Of a DNA stretch of 64,000 bases, positions 10,718 through 20,347 are shown in pieces. Under the pieces are notes generated by a model. It had not been told where the DNA came from. It saw only the letters and a list, made by a program, of their open reading frames with translations, and did not search any database. Source of the DNA: Hymenobacter cellulosilyticus (GTDB lineage Bacteria; Bacteroidota; Bacteroidia; Cytophagales; Hymenobacteraceae); contig NZ_CP095046.1 in the NCBI RefSeq assembly GCF_022919215.1, positions 5,768,457-5,832,456 on the forward strand. Direction: 5' to 3'. The translations under genes were made by a program, and so were the position numbers. The first letter of the stretch is position 1. Every line of letters begins with the position of its first letter.

Positions 10718-11047
10718 ATGAAAATTAATCAACAAACTACCGAAAATACCCTCACGCTCAGCCTCGACGGAGAACTGGACGCCAGCTCGTCCGTATTGCT
10801 GGACACGGAGCTGACTAAGCCTGAAGTACTCGACTACAAAAAGGTCCTGATTGACTGCCAGCGCCTCAACTATATTTCCTCGGCGGGCCTGGGTGTATTT
10901 ATTTCCCACCTGCAGCGTTTTCAGGATGCTAACGTGAAGCTGGTATTCTTCAACATGCAGGAGAAAGTGCATAACGTGTTCGAGATTCTGGGTCTGGATG
11001 CCTTGATGACTATTGTGCCTTCCGAGGCCGAAGCCACCGCTATTTAA
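10718..11047 (+). CDS. STAS-domain anti-sigma factor antagonist (RsbV-like)
   Basis: This 109-residue protein is a single STAS domain. The core LTLSLDGELDASSS and the phosphorylation loop NYISSAGLG are intact, with serines at 54 and 55 as candidate phosphorylation sites. It should be phosphorylated by the kinase of the next gene and dephosphorylated by the upstream PP2C protein. It begins 15 bases after the phosphatase and ends 22 bases before the kinase. Confidence 0.92.
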   Translation: MKINQQTTENTLTLSLDGELDASSSVLLDTELTKPEVLDYKKVLIDCQRLNYISSAGLGVFISHLQRFQDANVKLVFFNMQEKVHNVFEILGLDALMTIVPSEAEATAI

Positions 11048-11069
11048 GCTTCTAGGGGTACAGGAGGGA

Positions 11070-11483
11070 ATGAAAAACGCAATCCGCATCAGTTGTAGCC
11101 GCCACAACCTTAAAGTGGTGCGCGATTTTGTAAGCAGCTATCTGGCTGCTTACGGCCTGTCGGATTTGCAGCTTAATCAAATCATTCTGGCCGTTGATGA
11201 AGTAGTAGCCAACCTGATTATCCACGCCAACCACGAAGACGAATCCCAGTTCTTGGACCTTCGCCTGACGGTTGACGATCAGGTTTTCGAAATAGAAATC
11301 GAGGACGACAGCAAGTCTTCCTACCAACCTTCCCTCTACAAGGAGCCCGATCTGCAGGAGCACATTCGCATCGGCAAAAAAGGAGGCGTGGGCATGACGC
11401 TCGTCAACCGCATCATGGACCGTGTCGAGTTTACGACTACCGGTACCCACAACGTGTGCCGCCTGTACAAACGCATCGTGTAG
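11070..11483 (+). CDS. RsbW-like serine kinase / ATP-binding anti-sigma protein
   Basis: The 137-residue protein is a GHKL ATPase of the RsbW/SpoIIAB kind. The N box is LAVDEVVANLIIHAN and the G2-type motif is KKGGVGMTLVNRIMD. It would phosphorylate the STAS protein and hold a target in the inactive state. Its ATG at 11070 follows a strong Shine-Dalgarno sequence (CAGGAGGG), uncommon in this phylum. No sigma factor gene is adjacent, so the regulated partner is not visible. A terminator follows the stop by 16 bases. Confidence 0.92.
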   Translation: MKNAIRISCSRHNLKVVRDFVSSYLAAYGLSDLQLNQIILAVDEVVANLIIHANHEDESQFLDLRLTVDDQVFEIEIEDDSKSSYQPSLYKEPDLQEHIRIGKKGGVGMTLVNRIMDRVEFTTTGTHNVCRLYKRIV

Positions 11484-11499
11484 GCCCCAAACCTACTGG

Positions 11500-11531
11500 A
11501 AAAAGCCCTTCCCGACGGAAGGGCTTTTTTT
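11500..11531 (+). terminator. Intrinsic terminator of the partner-switching operon
   Basis: AAAAGCCCTTCC pairs with GGAAGGGCTTTT around a CGAC loop, followed by seven T. Confidence 0.95.
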
Positions 11532-11653
11532 ATGCCCAAAGCTGTTTTGGCCCGGCAGCGGCAGCCCGAAAAAAATGCGTAAAATTGCGTCAGTCAGCCT
11601 TCCGTCCTAACTCGTTTCGATGGCTGTACGCTTTGTAGTATCTTACTTATTGT

Positions 11654-13952
11654 ATGCACAAACGCATTTTGTACGCCGGCCCGCTGGCCGCTGCACTGCT
11701 GGCCGCTGGCTGCCAGACTACCAAATCAGTTACCACCGCCAAGCAACCCGTTATTGAAACGCTGGGCACCCACGAGGTGCCGGCCGGGGAGTTTGCTTAT
11801 GTGTATCGGAAGAATAACGGTACCGCCCCCGAGTTTGGCACCCGGCCCAGCGTGCAGGAGTATCTGGACCTCTACACCAACTTTAAGCTCAAAGTGCTGG
11901 AAGCCGAGCAGCGTGGCCTCGATACCACCCAGGCTTTCAAGCGGGAGTTGGAGGGCTACAAGCAGCAGCTGGCCCAGCCCTACCTCACCGAGAAGAGCGT
12001 AACCGACCAGCTGGTGCGCGAGGCTTACGACCGGATGAGCAAGGAGGTAAACGCCTCCCACATCCTGATCCGGATGGCTCCCGACGCGGCCCCGGCCGAT
12101 ACGCTGGCGGCTTACAACAAGATTATGGCCCTGCGCCAGCGCGTAACCGGCGGCGAGGACTTCAACAAAGTAGCCGCCGAAACTTCGGAAGACCCCTCAG
12201 CCCGCGACAATGGCGGCAAGCTGGGCTACTTCACGGCCATGCAGATGGTGTATCCGTTTGAGTCGGCCGCGTACCGCACCAAGGTGGGCGAAGTGTCGCA
12301 GCCGGTGCGCACCCGCTTTGGCTACCACATCATCAAGGTGAATGACGTGCGTCAGGCTCAGGGCGAAATCAAAGTGGCTCACCTCATGATCCGGGCCACG
12401 CCGGGCATGCCCAAAGCTGACTCGGTAACGGCCAAAAAGAAAATCGATGAGCTGTCCAGCCGCCTGCAGCGCAAAGAGCCCTGGGACAAGCTGGTGGCCC
12501 AGTTTTCGGAAGACGCCGGCTCGGCCGCCAACGGTGGTGAGCTGCCGCCCTTCGGCACCGGCCGCATGATTCCCTCCTTCGAGGAAGCCGCCTTCCGCCT
12601 GCAGAACCCCGGTGACCTGTCGGCTCCCGTGCAGACGCCTTACGGCTGGCACATCATCAAGCTGATTGAGAAGCAGCCCGTGCCCAAGTTTGAGGACATG
12701 GAGGCTTCGCTGAAAAGTAAAGTGTCGAAAGACTCCCGCTCGGAGCTCAACCGCGCCGCCTTCCTGAAGCGGATTCGCACCGAAAACCAATTTACCGAGA
12801 ACAAGGCCGGCAAAGACTTTGTGTTTGCCAAAGCCGACACATCCTTGGTAAACGGCCGCTTCAAGTATACCGCTCCGGCGGCCCCGGCCAAAGCCAGCAA
12901 GACCGTAGGCGACAATAGCCCGCTGTTTACCATCAAAGGCAAACCCTACCTGGTTAAAGATTTCCTGAGCTATGCCCAGCAAAACCAGCGGGCCAAAAAG
13001 GGCGCCGAGCCGCGCTTTGCCATGCAGCAGCTCTACGACCAGTACGTGGACCAGAGCCTGACTGATTTCGAGAAAGCCAACTTGGAAACCAAGTACGAAG
13101 ACTACCGCATGCTCGTAAAAGAGTACCGCGACGGAATTCTGCTGTTTCAGCTGATGGACGAGAAAGTGTGGTCCAAAGCCATTGAGGACTCCGTTGGACT
13201 GCAGAAGTTCTTTGCCGAAAACCAGAGCAAGTACCAGTGGGAGCCGCGGGTGCAGGGCACCGTCATCAGCGCCGCCACCCCCGATTTGCTGAAGCAGGCC
13301 CAAACCCAGCTGAAGGCTGGCCGCTACGAAGTAAAGCGCGTAGTGCCCGGACCGTGACTTTCATGCCCGGCAAAGCAACCGCTATGAAGGGGCCTGGGCT
13401 AGCCTGGACCGTCTGGCCAGCCGCTTGGCCTCCGACACGACCCTAACGCTAACCATTACCGGCCACCCTAAGCGCGGAGAAGCAGCCAACCTGGTAGGTC
13501 CCCGCGTGGCCGGCGTAAAATCATACTTGGTAGGCAAAGGTGCCGTTGCCCGCCGCATTACCACTAGCACCAGCAAAGCAGCTACTGCTGATGGGGCCGC
13601 CATATTGGCCCTGACCAGCGCCAGCCCTACGGCCCTGGAAGAAAGCCTCAACGAACAGAACCCGCTGGCCGTCCAGATTCAGCAGCGCAGCTTCCAGAAA
13701 GGCGACAACAAAGTAGTGGATGAGCTCCTCAGCAAAGGCCCTGGCACCTACACAGTGAATAAAGACGGCCGCTACTACGCCGTAACCATCGACAAAGTGC
13801 TGCCGGCCGGGCCCAAAACCCTGGCCGAAGCCCGCGGTCAGGCTACTTCTGACTACCAGAACTTCCTGGAAAAGCAGTGGATTTCGCAGCTGCGCGACCA
13901 GTACCCGGTGAAAGTCAACCAGCCCGAAGTCGATAAGCTGGTAACCAAATAA
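11654..13952 (+). CDS. Lipoprotein peptidyl-prolyl isomerase with PpiC repeats (frame broken twice)
   Basis: Joined across two frame breaks the protein is about 766 residues. It starts with a lipoprotein signal: MHKRILYAGPLAAALLAAGC, where Cys20 is the likely lipid-attached residue. Two parvulin (PpiC) domains follow, each ending with the RFGYHIIKV or PYGWHIIKL signature; the remaining C-terminal 400 residues resemble SurA/PrsA-type chaperone regions. It should fold proteins in the periplasm. Breaks: near 13346-13350 (expected VVPGTVTFMPG) and at the GGGG 13389-13392 (expected AMKGAWASLDRLA); both are repaired by one added base. It precedes a second, SurA-like isomerase. Confidence 0.9.
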
Positions 13953-13982
13953 ACGGTCCGGATTTTCCGGCGCTACTCTCTC

Positions 13983-14015
13983 AGAAGCCTCGGTTGTTGC
14001 CGGGGCTTCTTTTTT
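13983..14015 (+). terminator. Intrinsic terminator after the PPIase lipoprotein gene
   Basis: AGAAGCCTCGG (13983-13993) pairs with CCGGGGCTTCT (14000-14010), one G-U pair, then T6. Confidence 0.9.
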
Positions 14016-14219
14016 GCTGTGCGCCGCCATGCAACGCCCCGGGCTCCGGCCGACTCCTTAGGCTACTTCCCGGCCGGAGCTTACGGGCGTAAACCGTTGT
14101 TTTTGCCGGAGAAAGGATTTATGTTGAAATTTACGGGCGACTTTCTGCGTTTCAGAAGTCGGCTGGCTCCGGCAAGTGCAGCACGCACGGCTGCCGCGGG
14201 CATTACTCTTTTCGATTCC

Positions 14220-15607
14220 ATGACTCAATTCGTTCGTACGTCGGCCCGCGTGGCCCTGCTTGGCATGGGTTTGCTGGCTGGCACAGTTAGTACAAGTTTC
14301 GCCCAGCTCGGCATTGGGCGTCCCGCTGGTCGGCAGATTGCGGATGCTATTATTGTAAAAGTCGACAACCAGATTGTGCTGCGTTCCGACCTGGAAATTG
14401 CCTACGCCCAGCAGGTGCAGCAGGCCCAGGGCAAGCCGCTGCCGCCCGATTTGCGCTGCAAAATCCTGCAGAGCATCGTGCTCAACAAGCTGATGCTGGC
14501 CAAAGCCGAAACCGACTCGGTGGTGGTGGAAGACAGCCAGGTGAAAAATGAGCTGGACCGCCGCATGGCTTATTTCGTGCAGCAGATTGGCTCTGAGAAA
14601 AAGCTGGAGGAGTATTACAACAAGCCCCTTAAGCAGCTCAAGGACGACCTGCGCCCCCAGGTGAAGGAGCAGCTGATTCAGCAGAAAATGCAGGAAACCA
14701 TTGCCGGTAAGGTCACCGTGACCCCGCGCGAGGTACGCCAGTATTTCAACCGCATTCCCAAAGACAGCCTGCCCTACTATTCCACTGAGGTAGAAGTAGG
14801 CCAGATTGTAAAGCTGGCCCAGGTAAACCCCAAAGCCAAGCAGGAAACCATTGCTAAGCTCAACGACCTGCGGGCCCGCATCCAGGCCGGGGAAAGCTTC
14901 GAGACGCTGGCCAAGCAATTTTCTGAGGACCCCGGTTCCGGGGCGCAGGGTGGCTACCTGGGCTTCTTCAAGCGCCGGGAGCTGGTGCCTGAGTACGAAG
15001 CGGCAGCCCTGAAGCTGGAACCCGGTCAACTCTCGCCCATCGTAGAGTCCCAGTTTGGCTTCCACCTGATTCAGCTCATTGAGCGCAAAGGCGACAGCTA
15101 CAGCACCCGCCACATTCTGCTCAAGCCTGCCGCCGGTGGCAACGATGTAAACGAGGCTGGGGCACAGCTGACTAAGCTGCGCCGCCGCATCCTGGGTGAC
15201 AGTATCACGTTTGCCAAGGCAGCCAAGGATATGTCGGACGACAAGCAGACCAGCGGCAACGGCGGCTTGTTGGCTAACCGCCAGGACGGTGGCACTTATC
15301 TGCCCTCGACAAGCTCGACCCGGCCATCTTCTTCACCATCGACACGATGAAAGTGGGCCACATTACCCCGCCCCTGCCCTACCGCACCGACGATGGCAAA
15401 GACGCCATGCGCATCATCTGGCTGAAGTCGAACACGCCGCCCCACCAGGCCAACCTGAAGGACGACTACCAGAAGATTGCCCAGGCTGCCCTGAACGAAA
15501 AGAAAAACAAGGCGCTGGATGAGTGGTTCCTCAAAAACCGCGGCTCCGTATACCTCGAAGCCGACCCGCAGTACGCCGACTGCAAGCTGCTGGACGCGGT
15601 TTATTAA
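14220..15607 (+). CDS. SurA-like periplasmic peptidyl-prolyl isomerase (frame broken once)
   Basis: The 462-residue protein has a signal peptide (MTQFVRTSARVALLGMGLLA, cleaved near SFAQ) followed by a SurA N-terminal domain (ADAIIVKVDNQIVLRSDLE) and two parvulin domains, the first with the EDPGSGAQGGYLGFF and FGFHLIQL signatures. SurA escorts outer-membrane proteins. The frame breaks at CCC 15303-15305: one added C gives TYLPLDKLDPAIFF. I chose ATG 14220 at the signal peptide; ATG 14121 in the same frame is an alternative that would add 33 residues. It follows another isomerase gene, so this region is a periplasmic folding cluster. Confidence 0.9.
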
Positions 15608-15609
15608 GT

Positions 15610-15733
15610 GGTGAAATGGTGAAGTGGTGAAATAGCGAGTTTTTGTTCCGCAGGCACCAAGGTGCGCTAGTCGGACTCAAGCTTCTGTTTCACGGCTTCT
15701 CAACTCACAATTTCACCATCTCACAATTTCACC
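15610..15733. repeat. Octamer-based long inverted repeat, copy 2
   Basis: Arms of 32 bases (15610-15641 and 15702-15733) match at 27 positions. Units are GGTGAAAT, GGTGAAGT, GGTGAAAT. Next to the arm is GAGTTTTTGTTCCGCAG, the reverse complement of the AGAACAACAAACTC motif beside copy 1, so this copy is inverted relative to it. It fills the gap between surA and moxR. Confidence 0.85.
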
Positions 15734-15738
15734 TATTC

Positions 15739-16704
15739 ATGCGCACTTTCTCTTCTGATAAAGAAGCCGCCGATGCCCTGGCAGCCTCCTACCGTACGCT
15801 GCGCCAGGAAATCGGCAAGGTCATTATTGGCCAGGATGAGGTTGTCCGGCTCGTGCTGACGGCCGTTTTTTCCCAGGGCCACTGCCTGTTGGTGGGTGTA
15901 CCGGGTTTGGCCAAAACCCTGCTGATTCAAACCATTGCCGACTCGCTCGACCTCTCGTTTAACCGGATTCAGTTCACGCCCGACCTGATGCCCTCCGACA
16001 TCGTAGGCTCGGAAACGATGAACCAGCAGCGCGACTTTCAATTCGTGAAAGGACCCGTGTTTGCCAACATCGTGCTGGCCGATGAAATCAACCGGACGCC
16101 GCCCAAAACCCAGGCTGCTTTGCTGGAAAGCATGCAGGAGTACTCCGTAACGGTGGCTGGCAAACGCTACCCCCTGGAGCGCCCGTTCTTCGTGTTGGCT
16201 ACCCAGAACCCGATTGAGCAGGAAGGCACTTACCCGCTGCCCGAAGCCCAGCTCGACCGGTTTATGTTCAACATCGAACTGGGCTACCCCAGCTACGAGG
16301 CAGAGCTGCAGATTGTGAAAAATACGACGTCGGACAAGAAGCCGAGCGTCAACAAAATCCTGCATTCCGACGATATTCAGGCGTATCAGCAGCTGGTGCG
16401 CCGCGTGCCCGTGGCCGATAACGTAGTGGAGTACGCCGTAAGCCTAGTGCACAAAACCCGCCCCAACACCGACCGGGCGTCGGCCCGCGTAAATCAGTTG
16501 CTGGAATGGGGCGCCGGTCCGCGGGCCTCGCAGCACCTTATTGTGGGTGCCAAGTGCAATGCCTTGCTCAATGGCAAATACTCGCCCGATATTGAGGACG
16601 TGAAAGCCATTGCCGGACCTATTTTGCGTCACCGCCTGGTGCGCAACTTCAAGGCCGAAGCTGAAGGCATCAGCATCGACCAGATTGTCAAAGAATTACT
16701 TTAA
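15739..16704 (+). CDS. MoxR family AAA+ ATPase
   Basis: The 321-residue product is a MoxR-type AAA+ ATPase. It has Walker A GVPGLAKTLL, Walker B VLADEINRTPPKTQAALLE, the sensor region LATQNPIEQEGTYPLPEAQLD and the lid-domain motif RASARVNQLLEWGAGPRAS. MoxR ATPases act as chaperones for metal insertion or surface complexes, often beside VWA and DUF58 genes. Those partners are not next to it here, which is unusual. The ATG at 15739 follows the right arm of the octamer repeat by five bases. Confidence 0.93.
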   Translation: MRTFSSDKEAADALAASYRTLRQEIGKVIIGQDEVVRLVLTAVFSQGHCLLVGVPGLAKTLLIQTIADSLDLSFNRIQFTPDLMPSDIVGSETMNQQRDFQFVKGPVFANIVLADEINRTPPKTQAALLESMQEYSVTVAGKRYPLERPFFVLATQNPIEQEGTYPLPEAQLDRFMFNIELGYPSYEAELQIVKNTTSDKKPSVNKILHSDDIQAYQQLVRRVPVADNVVEYAVSLVHKTRPNTDRASARVNQLLEWGAGPRASQHLIVGAKCNALLNGKYSPDIEDVKAIAGPILRHRLVRNFKAEAEGISIDQIVKELL

Positions 16705-16778
16705 AACCCGCGGAAAGGCGCTGGGTGATAGTGAACTATCATCCCACTTTCAGCAATCAACACCTAACTCTCTCCAAC

Positions 16779-17225
16779 GTGGAAGTTCTCGGCTACTATC
16801 AGCAATTTGAGCGCAACATCGGCATCATCCTCGACGCGCTGCGGGCCGGCCTTGATTTGCGCACGACGCCCCTGGAAGTTTCGCTGCCCCTGGAAGTATA
16901 CGTGCTCTGCGAAGTCCTGAACACGGGCGGCGCTACCTACCGCCTCACCACCGAAGGCGTAGCCCGGCTGGCTGAGTTTGAGGAGCAGTACGTGCGGCAG
17001 GAGGCCGAAACCGAAGCCATTATGCGCCGCATTCTGGAAGACAAACGTTCTTTTATGCGCACGCCAGAAGGCCGCGTGCTGACCAAGGAAATGCTGATTC
17101 GTCGGCTGGAATACTTCAACGAAACAGCCCGCTTAGTTAACGTGATGCGGATTCAGCAGGCCCTGGGCAGCCCCGTGCAGTACCAGCACCCCCACCTGAG
17201 TACCGGCGTCGCGCTGAAAAAATAA
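16779..17225 (+). CDS. Conserved-looking hypothetical protein
   Basis: I do not recognise this protein of about 148 residues. It is soluble, rich in Glu, Arg and Leu, and probably helical (for example YVRQEAETEAIMRRILEDKR). I place the start at GTG 16779 (MEVLGYYQQFERN); a GTG at 16725 would add 18 residues that come partly from a small hairpin (16724-16745). It lies downstream of moxR with about 75 bases between them and ends before a terminator shared with the convergent SDR gene. Its base composition matches its neighbours. Confidence 0.65.
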   Translation: MEVLGYYQQFERNIGIILDALRAGLDLRTTPLEVSLPLEVYVLCEVLNTGGATYRLTTEGVARLAEFEEQYVRQEAETEAIMRRILEDKRSFMRTPEGRVLTKEMLIRRLEYFNETARLVNVMRIQQALGSPVQYQHPHLSTGVALKK

Positions 17226-17243
17226 GCTGGGTTTGAACTCCAC

Positions 17244-17276
17244 AAAAAAGCCACCTCAACCCGAGGTGGCTTTTTT
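17244..17276. terminator. Bidirectional terminator
   Basis: AAAAAAGCCACCTC pairs perfectly with GAGGTGGCTTTTTT around five bases, between convergent genes ending at 17225 and 17300. Confidence 0.95.
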
Positions 17277-17299
17277 GTTGGGACATTGTCCCTGCCTCT

Positions 17300-18187
17300 T
17301 TAGCTGCTCATGTGGCCGGTATCTTGGGGGCGGATTTCGGCGTGCCCATCCTGGGAGTGGGACAAAACCAGCTCGCCAGCCGGCTCCTTTTTCAGCTCGC
17401 TCGGCACTTCCTCACCCGACAAGCTCTTGGAGGAAGTCACGCCGCCATCCACGAAGTATGTGGCGCCGGTTACGTAGCTGGCTTCGTCGGAGGCCAGGAA
17501 CAGGTACACATTGGCCACTTCCTCGGGTGTGCCCCGACGGCCCATTGGCACGCCTTCCACCGTGTTTTTTTCCATCTTCTTATCCATCGGGCCGGTTTCC
17601 TTGTGCGTCCAGGCCGTATCAATCGGGCCTGGGCCCACGCAGTTGACGCGCACCCCGTATTTGGCTTGTTCCACAGCCAGGCCCTTGGAGAAAGTCATGA
17701 CCCAGGCTTTGGTGCCGCCGTAGGGCGTGATGTTGGGAGAACCCATCTGTCCGGCCTCCGAGCCCGCCGAAATGATGTTGCCTCGGGTTTTCTGCAAATA
17801 CGGCAGCGCGGCCCGGCTCATGTGAAACGCGGTGTAGATGTTGTTCTTAATCATATACTCGAAGGCCTCCACCGGGTACTTATCCAGCTCGTCGGTAGCC
17901 GGAAACACGCCGGCATTGTTTACCAGCACGTCGAGCTTACCAAACAGCTCCACGGCCTGTTGCACGCAGGCTTCGGCAGTAGCCTGGGTGGAGATGTCGC
18001 CGGTAAAAGCCGCAGCCCGCCCTCCGGCCGCCACAATTTCCTCTACTACTTCGCCCACCGGGTCTTCGGCCAGGCCCACGACGAGTACCGCGGCGCCTTC
18101 GCGGGCAAATTTCTTGCTGATGGCCTCGCCAATACCCGCGCCACCGCCGGTAACAATAGCTACTTTGCCTTCCAATCTTCTGGTCAT
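17300..18187 (-). CDS. SDR family oxidoreductase
   Basis: This is a 295-residue classical short-chain dehydrogenase. The nucleotide-binding TGGGAGIG motif (residues 13-20), the LVNNAG motif and the catalytic Tyr-Lys pair (YGGTK) after the SAGSEAG serine are present. About 45 residues past the usual end (VTGATYFVDGGVTS) form a polar tail of unknown role. The substrate is not evident. I take ATG 18187, which starts three residues before the family's normal LEGKVAIVTGG; earlier codons are not family-like. It stands alone and faces the hypothetical gene. Confidence 0.92.
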   Translation of the reverse strand: MTRRLEGKVAIVTGGGAGIGEAISKKFAREGAAVLVVGLAEDPVGEVVEEIVAAGGRAAAFTGDISTQATAEACVQQAVELFGKLDVLVNNAGVFPATDELDKYPVEAFEYMIKNNIYTAFHMSRAALPYLQKTRGNIISAGSEAGQMGSPNITPYGGTKAWVMTFSKGLAVEQAKYGVRVNCVGPGPIDTAWTHKETGPMDKKMEKNTVEGVPMGRRGTPEEVANVYLFLASDEASYVTGATYFVDGGVTSSKSLSGEEVPSELKKEPAGELVLSHSQDGHAEIRPQDTGHMSS

Positions 18188-18379
18188 GATGCTGTTGGTT
18201 GTGTCGTTAGATAGATTCGTAAAACTTCTGCCCACCGACCTGATTTAGCAGTCCGTAGCGCACGGAAGTCCCAAAAACTAACGGCATTCTCCGGTGGAGG
18301 TTATCCCCAACGCGCCCGAACGGGTGCCAACCTTCCGGCGGCGGCTACGTGTAGCCAAAGGTATTCTGGTTGTGTTCCT

Positions 18380-18957
18380 ATGAATATTGTTGAGCTGCCC
18401 CCAGCCCCTGCCCGTACGCCCATCCGCACGCCGCGCCTTACGCTCCGCCCCTACGTCGCCGCCGATGCGGAAGCCTTCTTCGCCGTTATCGACCAGGAGC
18501 GGGCCCGGCTGCAGCCCGCCTTTCCTTCCCGGGTGGCTGCCGTTCAGACCCTAGACGACGCCCGGCAGGTGCTGCAAGGCTACACCCAGGACTGGAGTTC
18601 GCGCCGCCTGCTGGTACTCGGCATCTGGCATACAGCGTCGGGCGCTTACCTGGGTGACATCAGCCTGAAGCCGGTCTGGAGCCGCGCCGTAACGGCCGAA
18701 ATCGGCTACTATCTGGCCGCCGACGCCGAAGGCCACGGCTACGCCCAGGAAGCCTTGGAAGCTGCCGTAGTCTTCGGGTTCAGGGCCCCGTTAGGTGCCA
18801 CTCGTCTCGATATTCGCTGCTACGCCACCAACCCGCGCAGCTGTGCCGTAGCCGAGCGGGCCGGCTTCCGGCGGTTGCCGGCCAAGCCCCGCCTGTGGCC
18901 CAGAAAAACCAGCCCGAAATCTATTATTACAGCCTTACGCCGACCTCTTCCGACTAG
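18380..18957 (+). CDS. GNAT family acetyltransferase, RimJ/RimL type (frame broken once)
   Basis: The protein, about 192 residues once repaired, has the RimJ-like pattern RTPRLTLRPY near the start, IGYYLAADAEGHGYAQEAL (motif A) and ATNPRSCAVAERAGF. The frame then fails at GG 18873-18874. One added G gives GFRRVAGQAPPVAQ, and the gene then ends naturally with EIYYYSLTPTSSD at 18957; without the repair it would run on antisense through the next gene. Substrate unknown. It converges on the outer-membrane protein gene ending at 18974. Confidence 0.82.
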
Positions 18958-18973
18958 CACGGGCCGAAATCAG

Positions 18974-20158
18974 CTACTTCTTTCGGCCCAGAGTAGTGAG
19001 CAGAAATTCCTGGTTGAAGTTCAGATACAGTGCAAAGGAAAAGTCAATAGACTTGTTGCCCAGATCATACAGCGGCTCAAAGCGCGTAGTCAGCACCAGC
19101 TGATCGGCCAGCTGATAGTCGCGCAGCACCCGCAGAATTAGCAGCTCCCGGTTGCGCTCAGTGTAACCCGGGTCACTGACGGTGGACGAAATAGACTGGT
19201 AGAGCCGGCCGCCCAGCGGGGAAAAATAGCGGCTGCCTTTCCAATAAGCCACCTGCAGGTTGGAAAGCTTGGTATCCAGGCCGGCGTTCAGGTAAAGCCC
19301 ATAGCCTTTGCTGAAGGCCAGTTCCTGGGTAAAGGAGTAGTCGATGAACTGCGTGACATACCCATCGAAGGAAACTGCGCGGAAAAGGTCCGAAGGCAGC
19401 TTTTTGCGCACCCGCAGTCCGGTGGCCAGGTTGAAGTAGGTTTGCAGGGGCTTATCCAAGGTGTCAATCTGCCCGCCCAAGTGCTTGCCGGTAAACTGGA
19501 ACGGGATGCCCACGCGCCAGCCCAAAGAGTCTTCCAGCACCGTAGCTTCCGCCGCCAGGCCACCGGCTACCTCCTCCTGAAAATTGCTGTTGGGGTACTG
19601 CTGCCGCTGCCAGTTTACCCAGGCGTCCAGGGTCAGGTGACGGGTGGTAAGCAGGTACTGCGTGCCTTCCTCCAGCGGCGTGGTCAGAATCCGCTCGAAA
19701 TCGAACATGGGCTCGATATAGCCGTGCTGCACATTGCCCTGTATGTTGCCCAGCAACAGCCGGTGCGGACCGTGCTGGTAAATGGCCGTGAACAGGGGCT
19801 GCACTATCCGGAGCCGGTCGGTTCCGTAGTTTTTTTGCAGAAAGACGCCGGCCTCCAGCCGAAACTTGGGGCTGGGAAAGTAAATCAGCCGCGGGGCTAG
19901 CTGGGCTCCGTAGTATGTGCGGCCGTCGTCAATCTTGTTGAAGTACTCATTGTCCTTATTAAACAGCAGGCTACTGACCTGCAACCGCAGCTGCTGGTCG
20001 TTCTCGGACCGCAGGTCAATGGGCCGGTAAAAAGCCCGGTTGTTGAGCTGAGCCCAACTTTTTGGTACGCTACTAAACAAAAAAAATAAGCTTAGAAAAG
20101 CCAACCCGAGTGGTTTTGCCTGGCAATCAGGCAGTACCTTTGACAAAAATTTTAGCAT
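18974..20158 (-). CDS. Putative outer-membrane protein of unknown family
   Basis: The 394-residue product has a likely signal peptide (GLAFLSLFFLFSSVPKSWAQ) and then alternating hydrophobic and polar stretches ending in aromatic residues, such as SIDFSFALYLNFNQEFLL, which suggest a beta barrel. I do not recognise the family and give no function. It is divergent from recA, with 189 bases between the two starts. Confidence 0.75.
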   Translation of the reverse strand: MLKFLSKVLPDCQAKPLGLAFLSLFFLFSSVPKSWAQLNNRAFYRPIDLRSENDQQLRLQVSSLLFNKDNEYFNKIDDGRTYYGAQLAPRLIYFPSPKFRLEAGVFLQKNYGTDRLRIVQPLFTAIYQHGPHRLLLGNIQGNVQHGYIEPMFDFERILTTPLEEGTQYLLTTRHLTLDAWVNWQRQQYPNSNFQEEVAGGLAAEATVLEDSLGWRVGIPFQFTGKHLGGQIDTLDKPLQTYFNLATGLRVRKKLPSDLFRAVSFDGYVTQFIDYSFTQELAFSKGYGLYLNAGLDTKLSNLQVAYWKGSRYFSPLGGRLYQSISSTVSDPGYTERNRELLILRVLRDYQLADQLVLTTRFEPLYDLGNKSIDFSFALYLNFNQEFLLTTLGRKK

Positions 20159-20282
20159 TGGTTTATACCCCGAAATTCAGCAAATTTTTTTAGCATTGTG
20201 GGGACAAAATATAGCCCGGTTGTGTTACCCATTGCCGACCAAGAACACCCCTCGTCAGATGTCGTAAAAGGGCCTGATCGGG

Positions 20283-20313
20283 TTGTTTTAGCGGCCTAAA
20301 ACGCCTACATTCA
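20283..20313 (+). promoter_or_regulatory. Possible recA promoter with palindrome in the spacer
   Basis: TTG (20283-20285) and TACATTCA (20306-20313) are 20 bases apart, a weak match to the Bacteroidota TTG / TAnnTTTG pattern. Between them lies TTTTAG-CGGC-CTAAAA (20286-20301), a 6-base-arm palindrome placed where a repressor could block transcription. Candidate only. Confidence 0.35.
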
Positions 20314-20347
20314 CCAAACCTAAGCATTTATCCCTAACCCCATTCCA

